From positions 1 to 64,000 of the forward strand of contig NZ_JANAVP010000014.1 in assembly GCF_024213665.1 (NCBI RefSeq): a stretch of 64,000 nucleotides of DNA, in the 5' to 3' direction. The stretch comes from Streptomyces sp. A3M-1-3 (lineage in GTDB: Bacteria; Actinomycetota; Actinomycetes; Streptomycetales; Streptomycetaceae). Made by a program: the position numbers and the translations under genes. Under the pieces are notes generated by a model. It was not told where the DNA came from. It saw only the letters and a program-made list of their open reading frames with translations, and did no database searches. This document shows, piece by piece, positions 1 through 8,681 of this stretch. Every line of letters starts with the position of its first letter. Position 1 is the stretch's first letter.

Positions 1-569
1 TTGGACCGCTCGGCCTCCTTGCGGGAGAGCCCGAAGTCCTTCAGCGCCTCGACCGTCAGGGTCGTCAGCGGCACCGGATGGACCTGGTAGCCGTCCAGCG
101 AGCCGTCCTCCAGCGGCGAGGTGTCGTAGCCGACCTTGGCCATCGGCCGCTTGGTGAACTCGTCGGTGTTGACGATGACCTCCGCGCCGCGCGGCACGTC
201 CCCGATGTTCGCCTTCAGCGCGGCCGGGTTCATCGCCACCAGTACGTTCGGGGCGTCACCGGGGGTGAGGATGTCGTGGTCGGCGAAGTGCAGCTGGAAC
301 GACGAGACGCCCGGCAGCGTGCCGGCAGGGGCCCGGATCTCGGCCGGGAAGTTCGGCAGCGTCGACAAGTCGTTGCCGAACGACGCCGTCTCCGACGTGA
401 ACCGGTCACCGGTGAGCTGCATACCGTCACCCGAGTCACCCGCGAAACGGATGATCACCCGGTCCAGACGGCGCACCTCCTTCTCACCGGAGGACTTGCG
501 CTGTTCCCCGACGACAGCCTCATTGGCCCCGTCGGCCTGTTCGGCTGGGCTACTGACCTGGCTGGTCAC
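1..569 (-). CDS. korA: 2-oxoacid:ferredoxin oxidoreductase alpha subunit (5' part only)
   Basis: The gene runs off the left edge, so only about 189 N-terminal codons are seen. The translation has the gamma-domain signature of 2-oxoacid:acceptor oxidoreductases (RFAGDSGDGMQLTG at about residues 41-54, then GNDLSTLPNFPAEIRAP). This domain belongs to the TPP-dependent enzyme that decarboxylates 2-oxoglutarate or pyruvate to acyl-CoA and reduces ferredoxin. I chose the GTG at 569 because GGAGG lies about 9 nt upstream and the domain starts about 40 codons later. The first 30 residues are hydrophilic, as in actinobacterial KorA. A beta subunit should lie to the left, outside the window. Its closeness to a partial complex I cluster that lacks the NADH module may be functional (inference). 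The substrate cannot be told from this fragment. Confidence 0.88.
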   Translation of the reverse strand, partial: MTSQVSSPAEQADGANEAVVGEQRKSSGEKEVRRLDRVIIRFAGDSGDGMQLTGDRFTSETASFGNDLSTLPNFPAEIRAPAGTLPGVSSFQLHFADHDILTPGDAPNVLVAMNPAALKANIGDVPRGAEVIVNTDEFTKRPMAKVGYDTSPLEDGSLDGYQVHPVPLTTLTVEALKDFGLSRKEAERS

Positions 570-710
570 TGAACTGGACCTCCTTCGAGGCGGCGGCTCG
601 GGCACGGCCGGCCGACCGGTCGTCCCCCATGGCCCACCCTACGTCGGTAAGGGCCGCCTTCCCCGGACCGCTCATATGCTGGACCACTTTTTGAGACATT
701 TTCCTGCTCT

Positions 711-725
711 CTGACAGGGTGTCAG
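711..725 (-). terminator. short hairpin after the response regulator
   Basis: CTGACA-GGG-TGTCAG forms a perfect 6-bp stem 13 bases past the stop of the response-regulator gene. It is small and has no clear T-run, so it may or may not end transcription. The rest of 570-737 should hold the kor promoter, but I see no convincing -35/-10 pair. Confidence 0.35.
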
Positions 726-737
726 CTCGCTGGGAAT

Positions 738-1409
738 TTAGGAATTCAAATAGGTCAGCACGGCCAGCACGCGGCGGTGATCCCCGTCACTGGGGGAGAG
801 GCCGAGCTTCTGAAAGATGTTACTTACATGCTTCTCGACCGCTCCGTCGCTGACCACCAGCTGCCGGGCGATGGCCGAATTCGTGCGCCCCTCGGCCATC
901 AGGCCCAGAACCTCCCGCTCCCGCGGTGTCAGCCCTGCCAGCACGTCCTGCTTCCGGCTGCGGCCCAGCAACTGCGCCACGACCTCGGGGTCCAGGGCGG
1001 TCCCGCCCCGCGCCACCCTTACGACCGCGTCCACGAACTCACGTACCTCGGCTACCCGGTCCTTGAGCAGGTAGCCCACGCCCCGGCTGGATCCGGCCAA
1101 CAGTTCGGTGGCGTACTGCTCCTCCACGTACTGCGACAGCACCAGCACGCCGACGCCGGGGTGCTCGCTGCGCAGCTGCACCGCTGCCCGTACCCCTTCG
1201 TCCGTATGCGTCGGCGGCATCCGCACATCCGCGACGACGACGTCCGGCAGCGCGTCCTGCGACGCGAGGTCCGCGACCGTCTTGACCAGGGCCACCGCGT
1301 CCCCCACGCCTGCGACGACGTCATGCCCCCGGTCGGTCAACAGCCGGGTCAGGCCCTCCCGAAGCAGCACTGAATCCTCGGCGATGACCACCCGCACCCT
1401 GTCCTCCAC
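738..1409 (-). CDS. NarL/LuxR-type response regulator
   Basis: 223 aa, full length for the NarL/FixJ family. The receiver domain has the acidic pair E11-D12, phospho-acceptor D61 (VVVADVRMP), S92 and K116 (LLKDRV). The C-terminal LuxR helix-turn-helix (about 158-215) starts LTPREREVLGLMAEG and contains the recognition-helix segment VSDGAVEKHVSNIFQKLGL. It should be a DNA-binding output regulator phosphorylated by one or both HisKA_3 kinases transcribed just upstream on the same strand (gap 144 nt). The ATG at 1409 opens directly into the receiver. Targets are unknown; the divergent nuo operon and the downstream kor genes are the obvious candidates (inference). Its 3' end is 169 nt from the kor start. 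Confidence 0.93.
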   Translation of the reverse strand: MEDRVRVVIAEDSVLLREGLTRLLTDRGHDVVAGVGDAVALVKTVADLASQDALPDVVVADVRMPPTHTDEGVRAAVQLRSEHPGVGVLVLSQYVEEQYATELLAGSSRGVGYLLKDRVAEVREFVDAVVRVARGGTALDPEVVAQLLGRSRKQDVLAGLTPREREVLGLMAEGRTNSAIARQLVVSDGAVEKHVSNIFQKLGLSPSDGDHRRVLAVLTYLNS

Positions 1410-1553
1410 GACTCCGTATCCCCCACCTGTCGTCCGCGCCCCAACCGGGGCTGCTCCAGCATCCCAGTATCAGGAACGGACGGGGCCCAGGCTCGTGGAT
1501 TGGTGCGCGGGTCGCCTCCGGCGGGGGCAGCGGTGGCTGAGCGGGCCGGAGAC

Positions 1554-2876
1554 CTAGGCCCGCCAAGGCAGCTCCGCCGTCACCGTCGTCGGGCCGCCCG
1601 CGGGGGAGTCGACAACCAGGATTCCGTCGACCGCGTCCAGCCGCTCCGCAAGGCCGGCCAGCCCGCTGCCCGCCGTGGTGTCCGCGCCGCCCTGGCCGTC
1701 GTCGGTCACCTGGAGCAGCAGCCGGTCCGCCGTGCGCCACACCTCCACGCTCGCCGTGCGCGCCCGCGCATGCTTGCTGACGTTCTGCAGCAGCTCGGAC
1801 ACCGTGAAGTACGCGATCCCCTCGATCGCCGCGGCCGGCCGCGCCGGCAGATCGACATCGACCCGTACCGGCACCGCACACCGTGAGGCGACCGCCGACA
1901 GTGCGGCGTCGAGGCCGCGGTCGGTCAGGACGGCCGGGTGGATGCCGCGCGCCAGATCGCGCAGTTCCTGCAACGCGATCTTCACCTCGCCGTGCGCCTC
2001 GTCGACCATCCGGGCCGCCGCCTGGGGGTCCTCCGTGAGCTTTTCCTTTGCAAGGCCGAGGTCCATGGCGAGGGCCACCAGGCGGGCCTGCGCCCCGTCG
2101 TGGAGGTCCCGCTCGATACGGCGCAGATCGGCGGCGGCGGTGTCGACGACGACCCCGCGGTCCGACTCCAGTTCGGTCACCCGGGTGGCGAGCCGGGACG
2201 GCCCCAGCAGGCCGAGGACCATCACCCGGTCCACGGTCGTCAGCGCGCGGATGATCCACGGGGTGGCGAGCGTGAGGAGCAGTCCGATCACGCTGGTCAT
2301 CGCGAGCTCGAACGGGCTGTCGAGGTAGAAGTTGTGCGTTCCGTCGCCGTACAGCTGGATGCCGTCCTGCCCGGCGTACACCGGGAGGATCCAGTGGTAC
2401 AGCGGGTAGAGCAGCAAGGCCCAGCCGTAGGCCCAGAAGGTCAGCGCCACACAGAAGGCGAAGACGGCCCACGGGAAGTGCAGCAGCGCGTACAGCAGGT
2501 GCCGCCAGGACACCCCGCTCTTGAGGATGCCGCCCATCCAGGCCATCGGCCCGCTCTTCTTTGTACGGACCGGCTCCGGATCCGCCACCGCCAGACCCAG
2601 CAGGGCGCGTGCCCGGGTCCGCTCCAGCGCGCCGAGGCCGCGGCAGGCGGCCAGGCCGGCGGCGAGCACCGGGACGCCGAGGAAGGTGACGAGCAGCCCC
2701 GCGCCCACCGAGGTCATCGTGACCGCGCAGGTGAAGAGGGCGATGCTGATCGGCAGGCTCAGCATCAGATAGCCGAACTCGCGCCACGTGCGGGCCTCGA
2801 CCGGCGCGCGCAGTGCCGGCGGGAGGATGTGCCGGCGGGTCTCCGGTCGGTAATCCGTGTCCGTGTCCGTGGCCAT
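1554..2876 (-). CDS. sensor histidine kinase (HisKA_3), copy closest to the regulator
   Basis: 440 aa. The N-terminal half is a multi-helix 'putative sensor' region with hydrophobic segments near 35-80 and 125-165 and another near 190-215. Then come a HisKA_3 dimerisation domain with phospho-His H259 (ERDLHDGAQARL) and a HATPase domain with the N-box ELLQNVSKHA (N365) and the G box DDGQGG (D392). This is the usual layout of NarL-partner kinases such as DesK-like enzymes. It lies between its paralogue (upstream) and the response regulator (downstream), all on the minus strand. A 65-nt stretch (2107-2171) is identical to the paralogue at DNA level, which points to recent duplication or gene conversion. 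The signal sensed is unknown. Confidence 0.92.
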   Translation of the reverse strand: MATDTDTDYRPETRRHILPPALRAPVEARTWREFGYLMLSLPISIALFTCAVTMTSVGAGLLVTFLGVPVLAAGLAACRGLGALERTRARALLGLAVADPEPVRTKKSGPMAWMGGILKSGVSWRHLLYALLHFPWAVFAFCVALTFWAYGWALLLYPLYHWILPVYAGQDGIQLYGDGTHNFYLDSPFELAMTSVIGLLLTLATPWIIRALTTVDRVMVLGLLGPSRLATRVTELESDRGVVVDTAAADLRRIERDLHDGAQARLVALAMDLGLAKEKLTEDPQAAARMVDEAHGEVKIALQELRDLARGIHPAVLTDRGLDAALSAVASRCAVPVRVDVDLPARPAAAIEGIAYFTVSELLQNVSKHARARTASVEVWRTADRLLLQVTDDGQGGADTTAGSGLAGLAERLDAVDGILVVDSPAGGPTTVTAELPWRA

Positions 2877-3033
2877 CTGCGTCGTCCGTTTCTACTCTGC
2901 GGAATGTTCTGCGGGCTGGTACGTCAAGGCTGCTGGGGAGGGGCCTGCCGGGCCATGGAGCCGGTCGGCGTCTCGGACCGGGGGTTTCCCCTACCCGGGG
3001 CCGGCACAGCAGCGGCCTGTGGCCGGACAGGGC

Positions 3034-4227
3034 TTAGCGGTCCCGCCAGGGCAGTTCCGCCGTGACCGTGGTCGGCCCGCCGGCCGGCGAGTCGAGGACG
3101 AACAGCCCGTCGACCGCACCGAGCCGCTCCGCGAGCCCGGCCATACCGCTGCCCCCGTCCAGCCGCGCGCCGCCGCGCCCGTCGTCCCGTACCTGGATCA
3201 GCAGCCGCTCCTCCGCCCGCCGGACATCGACGGACGCACTGGTCGCGCGGGCGTGCTTGCTGACGTTCTGCAGCAGCTCGGAGACGGTGAAGTACGCAAT
3301 GCCCTCGATCGCCTGCGCCGGACGGGCCGCCAGGTCGACTGACACCTTCACCGGAACCGTGCAGCGCGCGGAGACCGACGAGAGCGCGGCGTCCAGGCCG
3401 CGGTCGGTCAGGACGGCCGGGTGGATACCGCGCGCCAGATCGCGCAGTTCCTGGAGGGCGAGCTTCACCTCACCGTGCGCCTCGTCGACCATCGCCGCCG
3501 CGGCGTCCGGATCCTCCAGCAGCTTCTCCTTGGCCAGGCCGAGGCCCATGGCGAGGGCCACGAGGCGGGCCTGTGCCCCGTCGTGCAGATCCCGCTCGAT
3601 ACGGCGCAGATCGGCGGCGGCGGTGTCGACGACGACCCCGCGGTCCGACTCCAGCTCGGCGATCCGCCGCTCCAGCTCGTCGGACGGGGACAGCAGCCCG
3701 CGCACCATCGCCCGGTCGGCGTTGGTCAGGCCGCGGGCGATGTACGGCAGGACGGGCCAGGCGACGAAGAGGCCGGTCAGCGCGACCGTGAAGGTCAGCA
3801 CGCCCCAGGGCAGCCGGATGAAGTCGTACAGCACGGTGCGCCAGCCGACCGGGTCCTTCAGGCTCGTCCACAGCCAGGTGAAGAAGTCGCCCTGGCGGCG
3901 GCGGGCGGGTATCGGGCTCGGCTCGTCGATCCGCAGACCGAGCAGCTTCCGCGCCCGCCACCGCTCCGCCTTGCCGAGCTGCCGCGAGCACAGCAGGCCG
4001 GCCGCGAGCAGCGGCAGCCCGATCACCGTCACCGACAGCAGGGCGCCCGTGTAAATCATGACAGCCACGTAAACAAATCCGATGATCGACATCGGTAGAT
4101 TGGCGAGGAGGTGGGCGATCTCCTTCCAGGTGTGGGCGTCGTACGCGAAGCGCACGGGGGGCAGCCGGTCGTCGGGCAGCCGGTCGTCGGCGTGGGCGCT
4201 GGCGGTGGCGTCGGTGCTCGCGGTCAT
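3034..4227 (-). CDS. sensor histidine kinase (HisKA_3), paralogue
   Basis: 397 aa with the same domain order as the neighbouring kinase: a membrane sensor part, H215 in ERDLHDGAQARL, the N-box ELLQNVSKHA, and a G box DDGRGG followed by GSGMAGLAERL. All catalytic residues are present. Against its neighbour it lacks about 45 residues in the sensor half: residues about 157-205 of the other protein (YPLYHW through the YAGQDGIQLYGDGTHNFYLD loop) have no counterpart. The catalytic halves are nearly identical. The two kinases therefore probably share one regulator but read different inputs (inference). The gene is transcribed away from nuoA, with a 181-nt divergent promoter region. The ATG at 4227 is the first reasonable start. 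Confidence 0.92.
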   Translation of the reverse strand: MTASTDATASAHADDRLPDDRLPPVRFAYDAHTWKEIAHLLANLPMSIIGFVYVAVMIYTGALLSVTVIGLPLLAAGLLCSRQLGKAERWRARKLLGLRIDEPSPIPARRRQGDFFTWLWTSLKDPVGWRTVLYDFIRLPWGVLTFTVALTGLFVAWPVLPYIARGLTNADRAMVRGLLSPSDELERRIAELESDRGVVVDTAAADLRRIERDLHDGAQARLVALAMGLGLAKEKLLEDPDAAAAMVDEAHGEVKLALQELRDLARGIHPAVLTDRGLDAALSSVSARCTVPVKVSVDLAARPAQAIEGIAYFTVSELLQNVSKHARATSASVDVRRAEERLLIQVRDDGRGGARLDGGSGMAGLAERLGAVDGLFVLDSPAGGPTTVTAELPWRDR

Positions 4228-4330
4228 ACGGCACAGACTGCCGGGGCGGACGGGCCGATGCCATGGGGTGGGCAGTGGGTGAGAAGTAGGGATAACCCCA
4301 CCTCAGGTTCGCTTCAGCCCGACGCGACTG

Positions 4331-4359
4331 CTTATCGTGTCTTTAGCAGGGCCTAGACT
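4331..4359 (+). promoter_or_regulatory. putative nuoA operon promoter
   Basis: CTTATC (4331-4336), 17-bp spacer, TAGACT (4354-4359), about 50 nt before the nuoA GTG. The -10 fits the actinobacterial vegetative pattern; the -35 is weak. It sits in the 181-nt divergent gap shared with the kinase gene, so the two-component system could control it (inference). Confidence 0.5.
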
Positions 4360-4408
4360 CCCGTCCGTACAGATCGTCGACAGTGGCCATGGGGAGCGAG
4401 GGGCGGAC

Positions 4409-4831
4409 GTGCTGGAACCGACCGTGACCGTGCTTTCGGCCGAGCGTGGCGCCGACCATGCGGCCGACTACTTCGCGAGCTATTCGGTCGTCGGACTGAT
4501 GGCGCTCATCGGGGTGCTGTTCGTCGCCGTGGCCTTCGGGGCCGGACGGCTGCTGCGGCCGGTGGTGCCGACGCGCGAGAAGATGCTCACGTACGAGTGC
4601 GGAGTGGACCCGGTCGGCGAGGGCTGGGCGCACACCCAGGTCCGCTACTACGTGTACTCCTTCCTCTACGTGATCTTCGCTGTCGACTCGATCTTCCTGT
4701 TCCCGTGGGCGACGGTCTTCGCCGCCGCCGGATACGGCGCCACGACGCTGGTGGAGATGTTCATCTTCCTCGGCTTCCTGGCCGTCGGTCTGCTGTATGC
4801 CTGGAAGAAGGGCGTCCTCGAATGGACGTGA
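4409..4831 (+). CDS. nuoA: NADH-quinone oxidoreductase subunit A (second nuo cluster)
   Basis: 140 aa from the GTG at 4409, with GAGGGG just upstream. Subunit A is a three-helix membrane protein of the proton-pumping arm next to the quinone site. The family signature TYECGVDPVGEGWAHTQVRYY contains the loop cysteine, and the third-helix region FLGFLAVGLLYAWKKGVLEW follows. The N-terminal extension before the first helix (about 25 residues) is longer than in enterobacterial NuoA. nuoB starts 10 nt inside its 3' end, so translation is coupled. This is the first gene of a ten-gene operon without nuoD, E, F or G. Confidence 0.93.
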   Translation: MLEPTVTVLSAERGADHAADYFASYSVVGLMALIGVLFVAVAFGAGRLLRPVVPTREKMLTYECGVDPVGEGWAHTQVRYYVYSFLYVIFAVDSIFLFPWATVFAAAGYGATTLVEMFIFLGFLAVGLLYAWKKGVLEWT

Positions 4832-5430
4832 CCCAGCCTGAGCTGCTGCCCGAGCCGAAGCGGCTGGGCGCGCTGTCCCGCCTGGCTCCCGAGCCCATGA
4901 AGGTGGTCCTCAACTGGGGCCGCCGCTACAGCCTGTGGGTCTTCAACTTCGGGCTCGCCTGCTGCGCGATCGAGTTCATCGCCGCGTCGATGGCCCGGCA
5001 CGACTTCATACGGCTCGGCGTGATCCCGTTCGCGCCCGGACCGCGCCAGGCGGACCTGATGATCGTCTCGGGCACGGTGACGGACAAGATGGCCCCGGCG
5101 GTCAAGCGGCTGTACGAGCAGATGCCCGAGCCGAAGTACGTCATCTCCTTCGGCGCGTGCTCCAACTGCGGCGGGCCGTACTGGGACTCGTACTCCGTGA
5201 CGAAGGGTGTCGACCAGATCATCCCGGTCGACGTCTACGTCCCCGGCTGCCCGCCCCGCCCCGAGGCCCTGCTCCAGGGCATCCTCAAGCTCCAGGAGAA
5301 GATCGCCCGGGAGTCGCTGGGCGAGCGGTACGCGGATGCGGGCGCAGCCGCCCGGCCGTCGGCCGCCGCGCTGCAGAGCGGCCTGGTCCCCGCGCCCACT
5401 CCAACCACTCCGGGGGAGGGCGGACAGTGA
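4822..5430 (+). CDS. nuoB: NADH-quinone oxidoreductase subunit B
   Basis: 202 aa. Carries the terminal N2 [4Fe-4S] cluster that passes electrons to quinone. The ligand pattern is intact: C47-C48 in GLACCAIEF, C113 in GACSNCGG and C143 in VPGCPPRPE. The start is the ATG at 4822, which overlaps nuoA by 10 nt. The last about 35 residues are Ala/Pro-rich and non-conserved. It normally packs against NuoD at the quinone site, but no nuoD exists in this operon, so it must use a NuoD made elsewhere or an altered site (inference). It overlaps the next gene as GTGA. Confidence 0.95.
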   Translation: MDVTQPELLPEPKRLGALSRLAPEPMKVVLNWGRRYSLWVFNFGLACCAIEFIAASMARHDFIRLGVIPFAPGPRQADLMIVSGTVTDKMAPAVKRLYEQMPEPKYVISFGACSNCGGPYWDSYSVTKGVDQIIPVDVYVPGCPPRPEALLQGILKLQEKIARESLGERYADAGAAARPSAAALQSGLVPAPTPTTPGEGGQ

Positions 5431-6593
5431 ACGCGCCTCTGTACGACAGCCTCCCGGACGCGGTGACGGAGGTCTTCACCGCGGAAGCCACGGCCGAGCG
5501 GGCGTACGACCTCCTCACGGTGGACGTGCCGGCCGGCTTCTGGATCGCGGCGCTGGAAATCGCCCGCGACAAGCTGGGCTGCACCTATTTCGACTGGCTG
5601 AGCGCGGTCGACGAGCCGGGCACGGGATTCCGCGTCTGCGCGCATGTCGTCTCGCTGGAGCGGGGTACGGTCAGCCGCCTGCTCCTGCGCACGACGGTCC
5701 CGCACGAGGCCCCGGTGCTCGCCTCCGCGGTGGACATCTACGCGGGCGCGAGCTGGCACGAACGCGAGACGTACGAGATGTTCGGCGTCACCTTCACCGG
5801 CCACCCGCACCTGGTCCCGCTGCTCCTCCCGGAGGGCTTCGAGGGCCACCCGTTGCGCAAGGACTTCGTGCTGGCCGCGCGGGTCGCGAAGGCGTGGCCC
5901 GGGGCGAAGGAGCCGGGGGAGTCGGAGCACGGCGGCCCGAAGCGGCGCCAGATGCTGCCGCCGGGCGTCCCGGACCCGAACGAATGGGGCCCCCTGAAGG
6001 GCCAGCTCCCCCCGGCCCCAACCCGCCCGGCCCGAACACCCCGCGCAACAACCGACCGCCCACCCGCCCGCACCCGCGCCGCGCAGGAGGCCGAGCCGGC
6101 CCGGCGCGCGCGTACCGCCGCCGAGCGCTCGGCGTCGCAGCAGGCTGCGCAGGCCGCAACGGATCCCACCGCCCCGGCGGCGGGGGGCTCGGGGTCGCAG
6201 CAGGCTGCGTCGGAGACGCCCGCCACGGAGCCCGGCGCCCCGGCGCGGCGTGCGCGTACCGCCGCGGAGGGCTCGGCGTCGCAGCCGGCTGGGGCCGGCT
6301 CCGACGCCGGGGGCGTTGCGGCTCCCACGGATCTCGGCGCCGCCCCGGCAGGGACGCCTGCGCGTACGGCGGCCGCGGCGCCTGCGAACCGCCCGGCGGG
6401 CGGGGCCGCGGCACCGCGGCCGGCGCGCAGCTCCGACGCCCCTTGGCACAACCCGCGCCCCGCGTTCGACCCCGTCGACGATTCCGGCGAGCCCGGGGCC
6501 GAACCCGGGGCCGATGGGGACGACGTACAGAAGGACTCCCGGGCCGGGAATCGGCCGGGCGATGACCGCGATGCCGCCGGAGGCGACGAGTGA
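5427..6593 (+). CDS. nuoC: NADH-quinone oxidoreductase subunit C with long disordered tail
   Basis: 388 aa from the GTG at 5427 (GTGA overlap with nuoB, GGGGGAGGG upstream). Residues about 1-190 form the 30-kDa subunit: HERETYEMFGV and GHPLRKDF are the family motifs, and the segment ends GVPDPNEWGPLKG. The remaining about 200 residues are low-complexity Ala/Pro/Thr/Arg with repeated ARRARTAAE and SASQQA blocks and an acidic end. The usual subunit is about 150-250 aa, so the tail nearly doubles it. There is no fusion to NuoD. NuoC helps dock the peripheral arm. The tail may be disordered or an interaction surface for a ferredoxin or other donor (speculation). It overlaps nuoH by 4 nt. Confidence 0.9.
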   Translation: MNAPLYDSLPDAVTEVFTAEATAERAYDLLTVDVPAGFWIAALEIARDKLGCTYFDWLSAVDEPGTGFRVCAHVVSLERGTVSRLLLRTTVPHEAPVLASAVDIYAGASWHERETYEMFGVTFTGHPHLVPLLLPEGFEGHPLRKDFVLAARVAKAWPGAKEPGESEHGGPKRRQMLPPGVPDPNEWGPLKGQLPPAPTRPARTPRATTDRPPARTRAAQEAEPARRARTAAERSASQQAAQAATDPTAPAAGGSGSQQAASETPATEPGAPARRARTAAEGSASQPAGAGSDAGGVAAPTDLGAAPAGTPARTAAAAPANRPAGGAAAPRPARSSDAPWHNPRPAFDPVDDSGEPGAEPGADGDDVQKDSRAGNRPGDDRDAAGGDE

Positions 6594-7558
6594 ACGACGC
6601 CCTCGACGTCGCCCTGCGACTGATCGTCGTCTTCGCAGTCTTCCTGGTGCTCCCGCTCGTCATCGGGCAGACCGAGCACAAGGTGATGGCCCACATGCAG
6701 GGCCGCCTCGGCCCCATGTACGCCGGCGGCTTCCACGGCTGGGCCCAACTCGTCGCCGACGGCGTGAAGTTCGCGCAGAAGGAGGACGTGATCCCGGCCA
6801 ACGCCGACCGCCGCATCTTCCAGCTCGCCCCCGCCGTCGCCCTGCTCCCGTACCTTCTCGTGCTCGTCGCGATCCCGATCGGCCCGAGCGAGGGCGCGGT
6901 CGGCCAGGTCGTCGACGCGGGCATCTTCTTCGTGCTCGCGGTCATGGGCGTCGGAGTGCTCGGCAGCCTCATGGCCGGCTGGGCGTCGGCCAACAAGTTC
7001 TCCCTGCTCGGCGGGCTCCGCACCGCCGCGCAGCTGCTCGCGTACGAGCTGCCCATGCTGCTCGCCGCCGCCTCCGTCGCGATGGCGGCCGGCACCGTTT
7101 CTCTCCTTGGCATCCTCAACGCCTTCGAGTGGTGGTGGCTGCCCTGGCAGATCGTCGGCGCCCTCGTCTTCTTCACTGCCGGCCTCGCAGAACTCCAGCG
7201 CCCGCCGTTCGACATGCCGGTGGCCGACTCGGAGATCATCTTCGGCGCCTACACCGAGTACACCGGCCTCCGCTTCGCGCTCTTCCTGCTCGCCGAGTAC
7301 GCCGGCATCGTCGTCCTCTGCGGCCTCACCACCGTCCTCTTCCTCGGCGGCTGGCACGGACCCTGGGGCGCCGACGGCCTCGGCTGGGTCTGGACTCTCC
7401 TCAAGACGGCAGTCCTCGCCTTCGGCGTCATCTGGCTGCGCGTCACCTACCCGCGGCTCCGCGAGGACCAGCTGCAGAAGCTCGCCTGGACCACGCTCAT
7501 CCCGCTCGCTCTCGCGCAGATCGCGCTCACCGGAATCGTGAAGGTGGCGATCCAGTAA
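6590..7558 (+). CDS. nuoH: NADH-quinone oxidoreductase subunit H
   Basis: 322 aa with about eight hydrophobic helices. It links the quinone chamber to the pumping subunits. The conserved quinone-site loops are seen as GPMYAGGFHGWAQLVADGVK and ELQRPPFDMPVADSE followed by YTEYTGLRFALFLLAEY. Canonical complex I reads E-x-x-R-x-P-F-D-x-x-E at this second loop; here it is ELQRPPFDMPVADSE, so the first acidic and basic residues are kept with small changes. The GTG at 6590 overlaps nuoC. It ends TAATG with nuoI, so the two are co-translated. Confidence 0.95.
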   Translation: MNDALDVALRLIVVFAVFLVLPLVIGQTEHKVMAHMQGRLGPMYAGGFHGWAQLVADGVKFAQKEDVIPANADRRIFQLAPAVALLPYLLVLVAIPIGPSEGAVGQVVDAGIFFVLAVMGVGVLGSLMAGWASANKFSLLGGLRTAAQLLAYELPMLLAAASVAMAAGTVSLLGILNAFEWWWLPWQIVGALVFFTAGLAELQRPPFDMPVADSEIIFGAYTEYTGLRFALFLLAEYAGIVVLCGLTTVLFLGGWHGPWGADGLGWVWTLLKTAVLAFGVIWLRVTYPRLREDQLQKLAWTTLIPLALAQIALTGIVKVAIQ

Positions 7559-8121
7559 TGGCCCCCATCCCCGGCTCCGGCCTCGCCAAGGGCCTGGCCG
7601 TCACCCTTCGGACGATGACGAAGCGGTCGCACACCGCGCAGTACCCGGACGTCCAGCCCGAACTCCCGCCCCGCACCCGCGGCGTCATCGGCCTGTTCGA
7701 GGAGAACTGCACGGTCTGCATGCTCTGCGCGCGTGAGTGCCCGGACTGGTGCATCTATATCGACTCCCACAAGGAGACGATGCCCGCCGCCGCCCCCGGT
7801 GGCCGCGAGCGCAGCCGGAACGTCCTCGACCGGTTCGCCATCGACTTCTCCCTCTGCATGTACTGCGGTATCTGCATCGAGGTGTGCCCCTTCGACGCCC
7901 TGTTCTGGTCGCCCGAGTTCGAGTACGCCGAGACGGACATCCACGAACTCACCCACGAGCGGGACAAGCTCCGCGAGTGGATGTGGACCGTGCCCGCGCC
8001 GCCCGCACTCGACCCGGCTGCCGAGGAGCCGAAGGAGATCGCCGCGGCCCGCAAGGCGGCGGAGAAGCTCGAAGCCCAGCAACTCGAAGCTCAGCAGCAA
8101 CAGCAGGAGGGGGAGGCGTGA
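7558..8121 (+). CDS. nuoI: NADH-quinone oxidoreductase subunit I (2x[4Fe-4S])
   Basis: 187 aa. Both ferredoxin-type motifs are complete: C51, C54, C57, C61 (CTVCMLCARECP) and C100, C103, C106, C110 (CMYCGICIEVCP). They hold clusters N6a and N6b, which carry electrons toward NuoB. The ATG at 7558 overlaps the nuoH stop by one base. The C-terminal 45 residues are Glu/Ala/Gln-rich, ending in a run of glutamines. In a complex without NuoEFG this subunit would be the natural entry point for reduced ferredoxin (inference from related ferredoxin-fed complexes). Confidence 0.95.
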   Translation: MAPIPGSGLAKGLAVTLRTMTKRSHTAQYPDVQPELPPRTRGVIGLFEENCTVCMLCARECPDWCIYIDSHKETMPAAAPGGRERSRNVLDRFAIDFSLCMYCGICIEVCPFDALFWSPEFEYAETDIHELTHERDKLREWMWTVPAPPALDPAAEEPKEIAAARKAAEKLEAQQLEAQQQQQEGEA

Positions 8122-8681
8122 CTCTCGCAGCGACCACAGCCGCCGAGCACGGCTTCCTCTCTCCCACCGGCGTCGAGATCGCGTTCCTTCTCGTCGGCAT
8201 CGCGACGCTCGGCGCGGCCGTCATCACCGTCACGACCAGGCAGCTGGTGCACGCCGCCCTCTGGCTGGTCGTCGCGCTGGGCGGGATCGCTGTCGAGTAC
8301 CTGCTCCTGACCGCGGAGTTCATCGCCTGGGTGCAGGTCCTCATCTACCTCGGTTCCGTCGTCGTCCTCCTTCTCTTCGGGCTGATGCTGACCAAGGCCC
8401 CCATCGGCCGCTCCCCGGACGCCGATTCGGACAACCGCTGGGTGGCGCTCGGTGTCGCGCTCGCCGCGGCCGCGGCGCTCGTCTGGGTGGTCGTGGACGC
8501 GTTCCGTACGACCTGGATCGACCTGGACGGACCGGTCCAGGGCTCCACCAGGGTGTCCGGCGAAATCCTGTTCCAGCACTGGGTGCTGCCCTTCGAGGCG
8601 CTCTCCGTCCTGCTGCTCGCCGCCCTCGTCGGCGCGATCGTCCTGTCCCGTAAGAGCAAGAGCGGTAAGGAGCAGCGCTGA
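8118..8681 (+). CDS. nuoJ: NADH-quinone oxidoreductase subunit J
   Basis: 187 aa from the GTG at 8118 (GGGGGAGGC upstream, 4-nt overlap with nuoI). Five hydrophobic helices; the family segment EYLLLTAEFIAWVQVLIYLG, with the conserved acidic residue and the GSVVVLLLFGLML helix, is clear. It is a small membrane-arm subunit lying beside NuoA and NuoK. The C-terminus is a short basic tail (RKSKSGKEQR). It ends on the first base of nuoK. Confidence 0.94.
   Translation: MTLAATTAAEHGFLSPTGVEIAFLLVGIATLGAAVITVTTRQLVHAALWLVVALGGIAVEYLLLTAEFIAWVQVLIYLGSVVVLLLFGLMLTKAPIGRSPDADSDNRWVALGVALAAAAALVWVVVDAFRTTWIDLDGPVQGSTRVSGEILFQHWVLPFEALSVLLLAALVGAIVLSRKSKSGKEQR

Noticed and set aside
5738..7357. 539-codon minus-strand frame across nuoC and nuoH
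   Set aside because: Antisense to two clear nuo genes; low-complexity Ala/Gly/Glu product.
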